From NCBI RefSeq assembly GCF_000472865.1, contig NZ_AXAP01000029.1, positions 39,970 through 103,969 on the forward strand: a stretch of DNA of 64,000 bases, in the 5' to 3' direction. Of the stretch, positions 32,615 through 42,406 are shown piece after piece; the stretch's first letter is position 1; each line of letters starts with the position of its first letter. Below the pieces are notes generated by a model. It saw nothing but the letters and a program-made list of their open reading frames with translations, ran no database searches and was not told the origin of the DNA. The DNA is from Bradyrhizobium elkanii WSM2783 (lineage in GTDB: Bacteria; Pseudomonadota; Alphaproteobacteria; Rhizobiales; Xanthobacteraceae). Made by a program: the position numbers and the translations under genes.

Positions 32615-33028
32615 ATGGCGACCATTGACCTCACTAACGGCAAGCCTCTCGAAGGCATTGACGATGTCTGGCAGTCGATTGCGACCATTCTGAGCACGAC
32701 GTTGAAGTCGCTCGTTATGGCCCGCGATTTCGGCTCGAAGATGCCGCGCCTTGTGGACCGCGCCGTGTCGCAGGTCACGGTGATCGAGTTCTACGCGGCC
32801 GTGCCGGAAGCCATAAATCGCAAGAGCCCTGAGTCCTTGATGGCCGAAGAGCCTCGCTTCCGCATCATTCAGATGGAGCTTGCCGACATGACCGACCAGG
32901 GCAACGCCGTCTTCGACATCGACGGCATCTATTACCCGCGCGGCCATCTCGGCGACTATTCGGAAGCCCGAGATGCGCGCGGCCGTGTCGTTGTTTCGAA
33001 CAACCTGATCGTCGGGAGCTATGTCTAA
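32615..33028 (+). CDS. Baseplate wedge protein (P2 gpW / T4 gp25-like)
   Basis: 137 residues from ATG 32615. IDDVWQSIATILSTTLKSLVMARDFGSKMPRLVDR is the gp25 signature region. The protein forms part of the baseplate wedge contacting the sheath. Stop overlaps the next start by 1 bp. Confidence 0.85.
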   Translation: MATIDLTNGKPLEGIDDVWQSIATILSTTLKSLVMARDFGSKMPRLVDRAVSQVTVIEFYAAVPEAINRKSPESLMAEEPRFRIIQMELADMTDQGNAVFDIDGIYYPRGHLGDYSEARDARGRVVVSNNLIVGSYV

Positions 33029-33882
33029 TGGACGCGCCGCTCCCGAGCCTGCCGCTTCCGGTCATCGAGCGCGAGCCCGCATTCCAGACGTTGTTCGACA
33101 ACCGCATCACGCAGATGCGTGGCCTGCTTGAGACCGCCGGTCTCGATTGGGACACCTACATGCTGCGGTCGGACCCGATCAATAACTTCTGCCGCCACGC
33201 GGCTTATGGCGATCTGCTCTATGTCGCCTCGCTGAACGACACGTTCCGCGCGACGCTGATCGACTTCGCGCAGGGGGCAGACCTTATCGCGCAGGCATCA
33301 GATTGGGGCATGACCCCGTTTGAGGGCGAGGCCATCGACGATCTGCGTCGTCGTCTGCGCGAGCGTAAGAAGGGGCAGGGCGGCTTCACCGAGAACTGGT
33401 ATAAGCGCTTCGCGTTCGCGGCCGATCCGCGCGTGGCGGACGTTGGCGTGACCGGCGACGCGAAGGGCGGCGTCAAGGTCTCGATCTTGTCCACGGAAGG
33501 CGAAGGCGTCGCCAGCGAAGCACTGCTCGCGATTGTCAGCGCCGCCTTGAATCTGCCAACCGTTCTCGGCGACAACGATCATATCGAGGTTGTCCCGGCG
33601 GTGATCCGTGTCGTCAATGTCGAGGCGGATGTCTGGTTGTTGCCGGAAGCCCCGGCCGATGAACTGGAAACGGCCAAGACGCGCCTCGCGACCGAGTTTG
33701 CCGCAGCGCGCCGCCTTGGTTGGGATTTCACCGCCGACTTCGTCATCGCCGCCCTGCGCACGTCCGGCGTTCGCCGGATCGTGATGATCACGCCTGCGGC
33801 CGACGACTACACTCGCGCCGAGCCGAATGAGGCCGTCGCGCTCGGCACCGTCAAGCTCAACTACAAGGGTCGGTCCTACTGA
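33028..33882 (+). CDS. Baseplate wedge protein J (gp47/gpJ family)
   Basis: 284 residues. It contains FNRI-like region FQTLFDNRITQM, DPINNFCRHAAYGDLL, EAIDDLRRRLRERKKGQGGFTENWYKRFAFAADPRVADVGV and a C-terminal ADVWLLPEAPADELETAK, all typical of Baseplate_J. Operon position after gp25 confirms. Confidence 0.9.
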   Translation: MDAPLPSLPLPVIEREPAFQTLFDNRITQMRGLLETAGLDWDTYMLRSDPINNFCRHAAYGDLLYVASLNDTFRATLIDFAQGADLIAQASDWGMTPFEGEAIDDLRRRLRERKKGQGGFTENWYKRFAFAADPRVADVGVTGDAKGGVKVSILSTEGEGVASEALLAIVSAALNLPTVLGDNDHIEVVPAVIRVVNVEADVWLLPEAPADELETAKTRLATEFAAARRLGWDFTADFVIAALRTSGVRRIVMITPAADDYTRAEPNEAVALGTVKLNYKGRSY

Positions 33883-34733
33883 TGACTGACCTGATCGACA
33901 TCGTCCCGCGCAACTCGACGCCGCTTCAACGGTCCGTCGTCGCCACCATCGACTCGCGCTCGCGCCACAAGGGGTTGGTGCAGTCGATTATCGACGTGCG
34001 CTATCAGGACACGATACCAGAAGACATCCTGCCTTGGCTGTTGCGGCATTGGGGCCTCGAAGACGCGGCTGCGTTCGTCGCTGACCATCAACGGCTCTAC
34101 AAGGAAGGCAAGCACTGGCAGACCGTCCGTGGCCGCCTGGAAGCCTTCGAGATCGTCTTCGAGTGGCTTGCCCTGAACGGCGTGTATGAGCGTGGCACGC
34201 GCGGCGACGTGCGCTGGGGTTTGTTCCAGATCGGTCTCGATGGCGAGCCCGAGATGCGGACGTTGCTCAATCTGATCGGCCTTGCGAACCTCTCCAAGCG
34301 AGCGTCCAGTGTCCTGGGGCGCGTCTATGGCGGGTATGACATCCGGCCGATGCGTCTCGACATGATGCGCCTTGACGGCGCTCTGCTCGACGATTGGTCC
34401 GGCGTCTACCTCGACGGCATCAAGCCCAAGCTCTCGTTCGGCGGCGTCCATGGGGGCACGATCGAGCTTGGCCCCGAGCTTCACACCAACTACTTCGGCT
34501 ACCTCGACGGCGTTGCGCGCTTCGAGGAAGGCTTCGTGCTCGACCGTTCTATCCTCGACCAAGAAGTCGTCGAGCCGTCCGTCATCGCGATCCAAGCTGC
34601 GTTCTCGTCCGAGATCATCGATCTAGCCGATGAAGTCTTGATGATGTGGCCGAGCACCAACTGGCCGAATGTCCAGTGGTCGAGATTCGATCCTTTCACC
34701 ATCTATGGAGGCCCTGATGGCTCTTCTGGTTAA
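33882..34733 (+). CDS. Tail protein I (baseplate wedge, gpI family)
   Basis: 283 residues. The start region IDIVPRNSTPLQRSVVATID and DTIPEDILPWLLRHWGLED match tail protein I. The C-terminal half is longer than P2 gpI (176 aa), with an extra region of unknown role. It overlaps the next gene by 17 bp. Confidence 0.78.
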   Translation: MTDLIDIVPRNSTPLQRSVVATIDSRSRHKGLVQSIIDVRYQDTIPEDILPWLLRHWGLEDAAAFVADHQRLYKEGKHWQTVRGRLEAFEIVFEWLALNGVYERGTRGDVRWGLFQIGLDGEPEMRTLLNLIGLANLSKRASSVLGRVYGGYDIRPMRLDMMRLDGALLDDWSGVYLDGIKPKLSFGGVHGGTIELGPELHTNYFGYLDGVARFEEGFVLDRSILDQEVVEPSVIAIQAAFSSEIIDLADEVLMMWPSTNWPNVQWSRFDPFTIYGGPDGSSG

Positions 34734-35415
34734 TAGCGGGCGCTCGGGCATGGCTGCGGCGCTCAAGGCGCGGCAGATGCACTTCGCATGGGGCCGTGGC
34801 GCTTCGTGGTGGGGCCAGACGGACGTTGTGAACAAGACGTTCGCCGGCTCGCCCGAGCGTATCACGCTCGATCACGCGCCGGTGCAGTCGCTCACGCTGC
34901 GCAACGGCAACAACGCGCAGGTCTATGAGTCGCCTGCCGACTACACCTATGACTCGAACACCGGCATCGTGACGCGCGTCAACGGGGGCGCCATTGCGCC
35001 GGGATCGACCGTTCAGGCGCAGGTCGTCTACGGCACCACGCCGCTGGCGTCGTCGGAGGTCGGGCTTGTCGATGAAGTTGGCCGCCGCATCGCTTCGTCC
35101 GTCGAGTTCGTGTTGCCCGACCCGAACGGCAACATCAACACGCCCGGCGGTGATCGTTGGACCGTGTCGCCGACGCCGACCCGCTATCTCTATGTGCAGG
35201 TCTTGTTTGATTACCTCGAAGCGCAGGCCGATACGATCCGAGAAGTCGGCATCTTCATCGACACCGTGCGTAAGGAGGGGGTGCCTGAAGGGCAACTGTA
35301 CTTGACTCCCGAAGAAGTCGCCGAACCCGGATACTTGTTGCTGCTCGACCGCTTCGCTGGCATCGCGCGTTCCCCGAGTTCGCGCCAAGGCTTTTCATAC
35401 GTTCTGGTGATCTAA
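34717..35415 (+). CDS. Tail/baseplate-associated hypothetical protein
   Basis: 232 residues from ATG 34717, chosen because GGAGG lies 5 nt upstream. A β-rich middle (ESPADYTYDSNTGIVTRVNGGAIAPGSTVQAQVVYG) and ADTIREVGIFIDTVRKEGVPEGQLYLTP are reminiscent of tail-fibre-linked proteins in myophages. Located between gpI and the DUF4815 giant gene. Confidence 0.55.
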   Translation: MALLVNSGRSGMAAALKARQMHFAWGRGASWWGQTDVVNKTFAGSPERITLDHAPVQSLTLRNGNNAQVYESPADYTYDSNTGIVTRVNGGAIAPGSTVQAQVVYGTTPLASSEVGLVDEVGRRIASSVEFVLPDPNGNINTPGGDRWTVSPTPTRYLYVQVLFDYLEAQADTIREVGIFIDTVRKEGVPEGQLYLTPEEVAEPGYLLLLDRFAGIARSPSSRQGFSYVLVI

Positions 35416-38400
35416 TGTCCGACGCACGCGACAATCTTCCGGCCTACATCAATAGCTTCGATCCGGCGAAGGGCTTTCAGCGCCTCGCGTTCCATTACGA
35501 CCGCTTCATGTCGAGCAACGAAGTCAACGTTGTTCAGGATATCGAGGCGAACCGCGTCAAGAACATTGCCGACGCCTTCTGGCGCGACGGTTCGCTTGTC
35601 AGCGGCGGGGCCATCGTGCTCGGGCCGATCACCAGCGGAACGGTCGAGGCGCAGTTGGCGGCGGCGAAGGTTTACATCCGTGGTGCCGTGCATGACATCG
35701 AGGCGCGCAATCTCGTTGTGTCCGCAGTCGGCATCGTCGTCATCGGCATCCGCCTGCGCACCTTCACCGTCACGTTCGAGGAAGACCCGACGCTGAAGGG
35801 TATGGCCCCCGGAACGCGCGCGCAGGGCGAGCCGGGCGCGTCTGCACTGGTCATGAAGGGGCGTTGGGATTGGGAGGGAAGCAGGGAGGAAGGCGACTTC
35901 TTCCCCATTTACACCATCAAGGACGGCGAGATCGAGACGCCGAACGAGCCGGGCATCGACGACGCATGGGCAAACCTGCTCGCGCGCTATGACCGTGAGG
36001 CCCACGGCGGTTACGTCGTCGAAGGCTTCCAGGTGAAGGCCCTTGGCCTCGAAAACGGCAAGCAGGTCTTCTCTGTCTCCGAAGGCACGATCAACGTCTA
36101 CGGCTACAAGCGGACCCGGCCTGCGTCCTACCGCCTGCGTGTGGACGAAGAGCCTGAGATCATGCTGCTTGATGACGAGCCGCATGCCGTCAATTCCGGT
36201 GTGCAGACCATCGTCGTTCGCTTCGCGCCCATCGCCGAAGTGGTCGAATGCACGATCATCGCCGAGAAGACTGTGACGCTCACTCACGGCGCATATACCG
36301 GAGTGTCCGACGCGCTGCCCGACCCGACCGTGCTCTCGATCTCGCAGGTCAAGCAAGGGGCGACGGTCTATCAGGCGGGCGCTGACTACAAGCTGTCGGG
36401 CGCGGCTATCGATTGGTCGCCGACCGGCGCGGAAATGGCACCGGGATCGACCTATCAGGTCACGTATCGCTACCTGACCAACGCGACCCCGACCAACATT
36501 CAGCGCGACCGCTTCAACATCACCGGCGCGGCCGATGGCACCGTGGCCTATGTCAAATATCGGACCAAGTTGCCGCGATACGATGCCGTCGTGGTCGATC
36601 AGGCGGGCGTTATCTCCTACCTGAAGGGTATCTCTTCGCTTTATGCGCCGCAGCCGCTCACGGTCGCCTCGACGCTCGTCAAGCTGGCCGACGTATACAA
36701 CCAGTGGGGATTGACTCCGACCGTCCGGCAGGTCGGAACCGTGCGCATGCCCTTCAACGATCTGCGCAGCCTCGAAGGCATGGTTGGCGACCTGTATGCG
36801 CTGGTCGCCGAAGAGCGCCTTCAGCGCGACGTTGATCGCAAGGAAGTATCGTCCAAGCGCGGCGTCTTCGTCGATCCGCTGCTCGACGACGACATGCGCG
36901 ATCAGGGCATCCAACAGTCGGGCGCTATCTTCGGCGGCAAGCTCTGGCTGCCGATCACGCCGACCGTCACGACGCTGTCGGTCTCGCAGACGGCGCTCGA
37001 CTATACGTCAGAGAACATCTTCGAGCAGCGCCAGATCACCGGCGAGACGAAGATCAATCCCTACCAGTCGTTCGGCCCGCCGCCGACCGATGTCACGCTC
37101 AATCCGTCCGTCGATCTGTGGACGGAAGTCGTGGATGTGTGGACCTCGATTCATACGGCTCGGCAAGTCGGCTGGGGCGGCATCATGTATGCGCAGACGA
37201 CGGATTATGCTGACCGCGTGGTGAGCAACATCACCACGGACATCGAGACCATTCGGCAGCGGTCGGTCGGATTTATCATCAACAAGTGGGGCTACAACGA
37301 AGTCCTGAAGAGGGTCACGTTCGACGACATCGACGTTACGCCGCCGGGCACGATCCGCGCCGATGGCAATGGTACGCTCGTCTCTGCGTTTAACATCCCG
37401 GCCGGCGTCCCGGTCGGCGTGAAGCACGTCGGCTTCGAGGGCGTCGGCGGCTCCAAGGCTAACGCGCTCTACACCGCCTACGGCTGGCTCACGACGATCA
37501 CCAACGAGCGCAACGTCATCACGACGAACTATTGGTACAACCCCGACCCGGTCGCGCAGACCTATCGTCTGCCCGAGCCGCGTCAGGCGCTCGGTGTTGA
37601 CATCAAGTTCACGAAGATCGGTGACCGGAACAAGCCGGTTCGTTTGCAGCTTCGTGAAGTCGAGCTTGGTGTGCCTACCGAGCGTGTTGTGGCCGAATGC
37701 GTGCTCGATATGCACGCCGTCACGGCCATAGACCCGCTCTCGACCGCGCCGCGCCTCGAAAGCGACTGGACCGCTGCGAACTTCGACCGCCCGGTGACGC
37801 TGCGCGAGGATCGCAACTACTCAATCACGCTTCTGACCGAAGACGCAGCCCACTCGGTTGCTATCGCCGATCTCGGCGGCTTCGACCAGATCAACGGCTG
37901 GGTGACGAGCAACGCGTTCCCGCTCGGTACCTTCCTCGACGGTTCGGACGCCCGTACCTGGCTTCCGAAGCCGGGCCGCTCGCTGACCTTCCGTCTGCGG
38001 GTCGCGAGGTTCAACCCGAGCGTCCGCACGGTCGAAGTGGGCACGGTCGATGTGACGAACTGCTCGGACCTGATGCCGCTGCTCGTTGCAGAGCGCCCCG
38101 AGAACACGGCTATTGAAGTCGAGTTCGAGGCTCCGGACGGCGTGAAGTACATCACCGCCCCCGGCGTGAACGTCCAGCTTCCGTCCGCGATCACGGGCAC
38201 GCTGAAGGTCCGCTTGCGCCTGATCGGCACGGTCGCGCTGTCTCCGCTTATGGTGCCGTATGTGCAGGTTGTCGCTGGCTCGATCCAGTCGGAAGGCGAG
38301 TACATCACGCGGGCGTTCGAGGCGGGCACCGACTCGAAGATTCGCCTGATCCTTGACGTGTATCTGCCCTCGACCTCGACCTTTGAAGCGAAGATGCAGA

Positions 38401-38609
38401 CGGCCGAAAACACTGGCCTGCCGGTGTGGTCCAACCTGACGCTCGAAAAGGCGACGCCGCTGGGCGACGGCTGGGAAGAGCGCCAGTACATGATCGATCA
38501 CGTCAACAGCAACGTCTCGCGCGCGAAGATCAAGATCACCGGAGGCCCCGGCGCGCGCTCCAACGCTCGCAACATCCGCTGCGTCGCAGTCAAGTCCACT
38601 ACGGGTTAG
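35415..38609 (+). CDS. Large DUF4815-like tail/baseplate protein
   Basis: 1064 residues, the largest protein here. The N-terminus (NLPAYINSFDPAKGFQRLAFHYDRFMSSNEVNVVQD) and the part LTHGAYTGVSDALPDPTVLSISQ match DUF4815 proteins of contractile-tailed phages. A repeated unit of the form V.QGATVYQAGADYKLSGAAIDWSP.G occurs. Likely a receptor-facing or baseplate-peripheral structural protein. Confidence 0.75.
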   Translation: MSDARDNLPAYINSFDPAKGFQRLAFHYDRFMSSNEVNVVQDIEANRVKNIADAFWRDGSLVSGGAIVLGPITSGTVEAQLAAAKVYIRGAVHDIEARNLVVSAVGIVVIGIRLRTFTVTFEEDPTLKGMAPGTRAQGEPGASALVMKGRWDWEGSREEGDFFPIYTIKDGEIETPNEPGIDDAWANLLARYDREAHGGYVVEGFQVKALGLENGKQVFSVSEGTINVYGYKRTRPASYRLRVDEEPEIMLLDDEPHAVNSGVQTIVVRFAPIAEVVECTIIAEKTVTLTHGAYTGVSDALPDPTVLSISQVKQGATVYQAGADYKLSGAAIDWSPTGAEMAPGSTYQVTYRYLTNATPTNIQRDRFNITGAADGTVAYVKYRTKLPRYDAVVVDQAGVISYLKGISSLYAPQPLTVASTLVKLADVYNQWGLTPTVRQVGTVRMPFNDLRSLEGMVGDLYALVAEERLQRDVDRKEVSSKRGVFVDPLLDDDMRDQGIQQSGAIFGGKLWLPITPTVTTLSVSQTALDYTSENIFEQRQITGETKINPYQSFGPPPTDVTLNPSVDLWTEVVDVWTSIHTARQVGWGGIMYAQTTDYADRVVSNITTDIETIRQRSVGFIINKWGYNEVLKRVTFDDIDVTPPGTIRADGNGTLVSAFNIPAGVPVGVKHVGFEGVGGSKANALYTAYGWLTTITNERNVITTNYWYNPDPVAQTYRLPEPRQALGVDIKFTKIGDRNKPVRLQLREVELGVPTERVVAECVLDMHAVTAIDPLSTAPRLESDWTAANFDRPVTLREDRNYSITLLTEDAAHSVAIADLGGFDQINGWVTSNAFPLGTFLDGSDARTWLPKPGRSLTFRLRVARFNPSVRTVEVGTVDVTNCSDLMPLLVAERPENTAIEVEFEAPDGVKYITAPGVNVQLPSAITGTLKVRLRLIGTVALSPLMVPYVQVVAGSIQSEGEYITRAFEAGTDSKIRLILDVYLPSTSTFEAKMQTAENTGLPVWSNLTLEKATPLGDGWEERQYMIDHVNSNVSRAKIKITGGPGARSNARNIRCVAVKSTTG

Positions 38610-38615
38610 TAGCAC

Positions 38616-39494
38616 ATGCCGAACGATACTACGCAGCGGGGATACCCGCTGCCGCATCCGGATAACATCGCTCGCGAGGATGCCAGCCGCATCCGTGATG
38701 CTATCGGCCAGATCAGCGCCGATATGCAGGCTCTCGAAGAGCGGAACGTCAGCGCCTCCGAGACCGAGTTCGGCAGCGTTCGCCTCGCGACGGCCGCTGA
38801 AGCGGCCACTGGCACGGCGACCGACGCAGTCCCGGTTGTCGCTCGCGTAAAGAGTATGATCGCGACGGCCATCGATGATTTGAAGGGGGGAGTTTCCAGC
38901 GCATACGACACGCTCGTCGAGATCGCGGCGAAGTTGACTGAAAACGACGGTATTATCGCTGGCATCCTGTCCGCGATTGCCAACCGGGTTCGGTTTGACG
39001 CTGCGCAGACGCTCGACGCCACGCAGCAAGCCCAGGCCCGCACCAACATCGGTGCTCAGGTGGCGGGCAACTATCAGGCGGCAGGCAACTATCAGACGGC
39101 ACTTGGCTTCACGCCGGTCAATAAGGCCGGCGATACGATCACCGGCTCTCTCACGGTCAACGGCGAACTCGTGGCTGTGCAGAACTACCTCCGCTTCGGA
39201 TCGTCGGGCAGCGCCGGCTATATCGCGTGGCAAGGCGGTGGCTCCTACTTACTTTCTGGCGCGGGCACCATCTGGACCACGGGGCACTTCGGCAACCCGT
39301 TCGGTAGCTTGGTGAGCAGCCTTCGGCTGGTCCACGCTGCTGATCACCAGCTACCCGTCTCTGGCATGCAGGAACCCTACGGTGGTTGCGTCATGACCGG
39401 GTTTGATTGGGCTAGCTCGACGGCTGTCAAAATCCGCCTCCGCTATCTTCAATTCGCAATCAACGGTGCATGGTACACGGCAGGTTACGCATGA
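38616..39494 (+). CDS. Tail fibre protein
   Basis: 292 residues. PLPHPDNIAREDASRIRDAI at the N-terminus, FGSVRLATAAEAATGT, AYDTLVEIAAKL, AQARTNIGAQVAG and NKAGDTITGSLTVNGEL are standard phage tail-fibre repeat elements. The C-terminal ~80 residues are probably the receptor-binding tip. It overlaps the next gene by 4 bp. Confidence 0.85.
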   Translation: MPNDTTQRGYPLPHPDNIAREDASRIRDAIGQISADMQALEERNVSASETEFGSVRLATAAEAATGTATDAVPVVARVKSMIATAIDDLKGGVSSAYDTLVEIAAKLTENDGIIAGILSAIANRVRFDAAQTLDATQQAQARTNIGAQVAGNYQAAGNYQTALGFTPVNKAGDTITGSLTVNGELVAVQNYLRFGSSGSAGYIAWQGGGSYLLSGAGTIWTTGHFGNPFGSLVSSLRLVHAADHQLPVSGMQEPYGGCVMTGFDWASSTAVKIRLRYLQFAINGAWYTAGYA

Positions 39495-40057
39495 CGATCA
39501 TCAATCACGGCGCATGGACGCGCTACGTCCCGGAAGTGTGGCCTGAAGGTCTTCCTGAGAGCATCATGTTCTGCAAGCGTGATGTGGATGGCGTTGACTG
39601 GTACGATTACATCTACAACGGCGCGGTGTTCGCGCCGAACTCGATCAAGGCCAGCGTCAACGATGGCCGGGTCACGGTCGCGACGCGCGATGTATCGCGT
39701 TTGTTTCCGCAGAACTGCACGCTTATTGAGATCACCGAAGACAACAGTATCGATGATCCGCAAGCGACTTTCGGCGGAAAGATGTACGATGCGACGACCG
39801 GGGAAATCGTCGATGTGCCGACGCCGGTGAAGATGGTCGCCTCTGCACGCCAGATTCGTCTCGCAATGAATCAACTTGGTCTGCGTGACGAGATTGAAGC
39901 GTGGGTCGCGTCGCAACCCATCGACGTGCGTGATAGCTGGCAGTTCACGATCGAGTTCGACATCACGCACCCCTTTGTCGTTAGTGCGAAGGAGGCGTTG
40001 AACAAGTCCCAAGAAGAGCTTGTGGCGCTCTTTACGCTCGCGCAGACCTTCACGTAA
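39491..40057 (+). CDS. Putative tail fibre assembly protein
   Basis: 188 residues from ATG 39491. The position directly after the fibre gene with 4-bp overlap, and the helical end IRLAMNQLGLRDEIEAWVASQP...WQFTIEFDITHPFV, are typical of fibre-associated chaperones. Assignment rests on context and these features. Confidence 0.5.
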   Translation: MTIINHGAWTRYVPEVWPEGLPESIMFCKRDVDGVDWYDYIYNGAVFAPNSIKASVNDGRVTVATRDVSRLFPQNCTLIEITEDNSIDDPQATFGGKMYDATTGEIVDVPTPVKMVASARQIRLAMNQLGLRDEIEAWVASQPIDVRDSWQFTIEFDITHPFVVSAKEALNKSQEELVALFTLAQTFT

Positions 40058-40066
40058 GGGCTACTC

Positions 40067-40135
40067 AAACGGTCCCGACGACGTGCAGGGCGGTCGCTAG
40101 GTTGTTCTCAATCCCACACTGAGGATTGAGAACAA
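40067..40135 (+). promoter_or_regulatory. Leader module A (sheath gene)
   Basis: AAACGGTCC at 40067-40075, then a 13-bp perfect hairpin (TTGTTCTCAATCC at 40102-40114, loop of 8, reverse complement at 40123-40135) that ends at the base before the sheath ATG. The weak Shine-Dalgarno GAGG lies at the loop/stem junction. A close copy precedes the SGNH hydrolase. A shorter variant precedes the amidase. Confidence 0.65.
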
Positions 40136-41548
40136 ATGTCCCTTACCGACTTTCTGCACGGCGTCGAGACTGTCGTCGTTGACCGTGGCCCCCGGCCCAT
40201 TCAGACCGTCCGCTCGTCCGTCATCGGACTGATCGGTACGGCACCCGCCGCCCTTTCGGCATCGTTCCCCTTCGACACCCCGGTGCTCGTCAACCGGCGT
40301 CAGGCTGCGGCTACCATCGGTAGCACCGGAACCCTGCCGCAGGCCGTTGACGCGATCTTCGACCAGGGCGGCGCACTTATCGTCGTGGTCCGCGTCGAAG
40401 ACGCTGAGACCGAGAACGAGCAGCTTTCCAAGGTCATCGGCGGCGTTGACGCCACCACCGGCGCGTTCACCGGCATCCATGCGTTCCGCGCGGCCGAAGC
40501 CGAGTGCGGCGTCTCTCCGATGATCCTGATCGCGCCCGGCTTCACGCATCAGCGTCCGGTTGGCGTTAGCGGTCATCAGGTCACTAATCAGGGCACGAAG
40601 GACTACACGCAAGCGACCGTGACTTTCTCGGGCGGTGGTGTAGGTGCGGTGCTCCCGACTGCAACCCCGATCATCACCAACGGCAAGATCACGGGCCTGG
40701 AATTTCAATCACTCGGCTACGGCATCGTCTCGCCTGTCACCGCTACCATCGGCGGCGACGGCGAAGGCGCGACCGTGACGATCCAGACCGGCGCTTCGGC
40801 GAACCCGGTGGTTGGCGAGATGAAGCAACTCGCCGATGGTATGAAGGCGCACATCATCGCCGATGGTCCCTCGACCACCGATGCCGCTGCGTTCGCCTAT
40901 CGCAACGACCACGGCACCCGCCGCGTGTTCGTCGTCGATCCGAAGGTGTCCGGCTGGTCGGTTAAGACCAACACCTACGCCCTCGAACCGGGATCGCCTC
41001 GCGTCGCTGGCCTGATCTCGCGCGTCGATAACGAGATGGGCTTTTGGGAGTCGCCGTCGAACAAGGAAATCTATGGCGTCGGCGGTCTCGGGCGACCCAT
41101 CGATTATGCCTACGGCGACAAAAACAGCCGGGCGAACATCCTCAACGAGAACCAGATCGCCACGTTCATTCGCGACGACGGCTGGTATTTGTGGGGCAAC
41201 CGCACCTGCTCGGCAGACGAGAAGTTCGCCTTCCTGTCCGTATCCCGCACGGCCGACATGATCGACATCTCCATCGCGAAGGCGCACCGCTGGGCGGTGG
41301 ACCGTGCCATTACGAAGAACTACTTCGAGGATGTCACCGCGTCGGTTCGCGCCTACATGCGCCAGCTTCGCACGCGCGGCGCGATCCTCGGTGGTGATTG
41401 CTGGGTCGATCCCGAGTTCAACGCCGAAGCGGACATCACGCAGGGCCACGCGACGTTCTCGTATGACTTCACCCCGCCGTACCCGGCCGAGCGTGTGACT
41501 TTCCGGTCGCATCTCGTCTCGGACTACATCCGCAACCTCTTCGCATAA
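40136..41548 (+). CDS. Contractile tail sheath protein (P2 FI family) with extra domain
   Basis: 470 residues, longer than P2 FI (about 396). Sheath features: FLHGVETVVVDRGPRPI, SSVIGLIGTAP, TLPQAVDAIFDQGGALIVVVRV at the start, and C-terminal YFEDVTASVRAYMRQLRTRGAILGGDCWVDPE...YPAERVTF. Residues about 140-225 are a Gly-rich β insertion (QATVTFSGGGVGAV..., ITGLEFQSLGYG, VTATIGGDGEGATVTI) that should decorate the tail surface. Confidence 0.92.
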   Translation: MSLTDFLHGVETVVVDRGPRPIQTVRSSVIGLIGTAPAALSASFPFDTPVLVNRRQAAATIGSTGTLPQAVDAIFDQGGALIVVVRVEDAETENEQLSKVIGGVDATTGAFTGIHAFRAAEAECGVSPMILIAPGFTHQRPVGVSGHQVTNQGTKDYTQATVTFSGGGVGAVLPTATPIITNGKITGLEFQSLGYGIVSPVTATIGGDGEGATVTIQTGASANPVVGEMKQLADGMKAHIIADGPSTTDAAAFAYRNDHGTRRVFVVDPKVSGWSVKTNTYALEPGSPRVAGLISRVDNEMGFWESPSNKEIYGVGGLGRPIDYAYGDKNSRANILNENQIATFIRDDGWYLWGNRTCSADEKFAFLSVSRTADMIDISIAKAHRWAVDRAITKNYFEDVTASVRAYMRQLRTRGAILGGDCWVDPEFNAEADITQGHATFSYDFTPPYPAERVTFRSHLVSDYIRNLFA

Positions 41549-41560
41549 CGGGGACGAAAG

Positions 41561-42064
41561 ATGATCCCGCGCGTACTCCGCAACTTCAACAGCTTCGTGA
41601 ACGGCGTCGGCTACGCCGGCCGCATTTCCGAAGTCGAACTGCCCGAGCTTTCGGTCAAGACCGAAGAGTATCGAGGCGGTGGCATGGACGGCAACGTCGA
41701 GTTGGACATGGGCTTGGAGACTTTGAGCGCCAAGTTCACGTTCGGCGAGTATGCCAACCAGATTCTCGGCCTTTGGGGCAACATGGATGGTAACGCCGCC
41801 CGTATCCAGCTTCGCGGCGCTCTTCAGCGCGACGGCGAGACTGCGATCCCGATGATCGTCGATCTGCACGGCGGCTTCAAGAAGAACACTCTCGGCAACT
41901 GGAAAGCCGGCGACCTCACGCAGAACGAGGCTGAGATGTCCATTCGGTATCTGAAGATTCAGATTCAGGACACCGTCGTCGTCGAGATCGACATCGACAA
42001 CATGGTCCGCATCGTCAACGGCGTGGATCAGCTTGCGTCCATTCGCGCAGCGATGGGCATGTAA
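41561..42064 (+). CDS. Tail tube protein (P2 FII family)
   Basis: 167 residues. MIPRVLRNFNSFVNGVGYAG at the start, LPELSVKTEEYRGGGMDG and a C-terminal VEIDIDNMVRIVNGVDQLASIRAAMGM are the classic FII signature. It forms the inner tube within the sheath and follows the sheath gene by 12 bp. Confidence 0.95.
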   Translation: MIPRVLRNFNSFVNGVGYAGRISEVELPELSVKTEEYRGGGMDGNVELDMGLETLSAKFTFGEYANQILGLWGNMDGNAARIQLRGALQRDGETAIPMIVDLHGGFKKNTLGNWKAGDLTQNEAEMSIRYLKIQIQDTVVVEIDIDNMVRIVNGVDQLASIRAAMGM

Positions 42065-42124
42065 TTACCACCAAGCCGACCGCGCCGCGGCGGGTCGGCC
42101 GCAACTTAGCGGGAGAGAACTACC

Positions 42125-42406
42125 GTGACTGAAGTGAAGAAAGACATGCGGTTGTCGGCGGAAATCACGCTCGACTTCCCGATTGAAGTGGACGGCAAGC
42201 CCTACAAGACGCTGACCATGCGTCGGCCGAAGACGAAGGACTCGCTGAAGGCGGCGAAATTCAAGGGCCATGATGCCGACAAGGGCATCCTGCTTCTGTC
42301 CGATCTCTGCAACGTTTCGCCGGACGTGATCGAAGAGCTTGACGAGATCGACGCGAAGAAGCTGAGCGATCAACTCGATGCTTTTCGTGGGGGTCAGTCG
42401 AGCTAA
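42125..42406 (+). CDS. Tail assembly chaperone (P2 gpE-like)
   Basis: 93 residues from GTG 42125. EVDGKPYKTLTMRRPKTKDSLKAAKF and LLSDLCNVSPDVIEELDEIDAKKLSDQLDAF match gpE-type chaperones between tube and tape measure genes. Such genes usually produce a longer form by frameshifting, and a downstream open frame is present. Confidence 0.8.
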   Translation: MTEVKKDMRLSAEITLDFPIEVDGKPYKTLTMRRPKTKDSLKAAKFKGHDADKGILLLSDLCNVSPDVIEELDEIDAKKLSDQLDAFRGGQSS

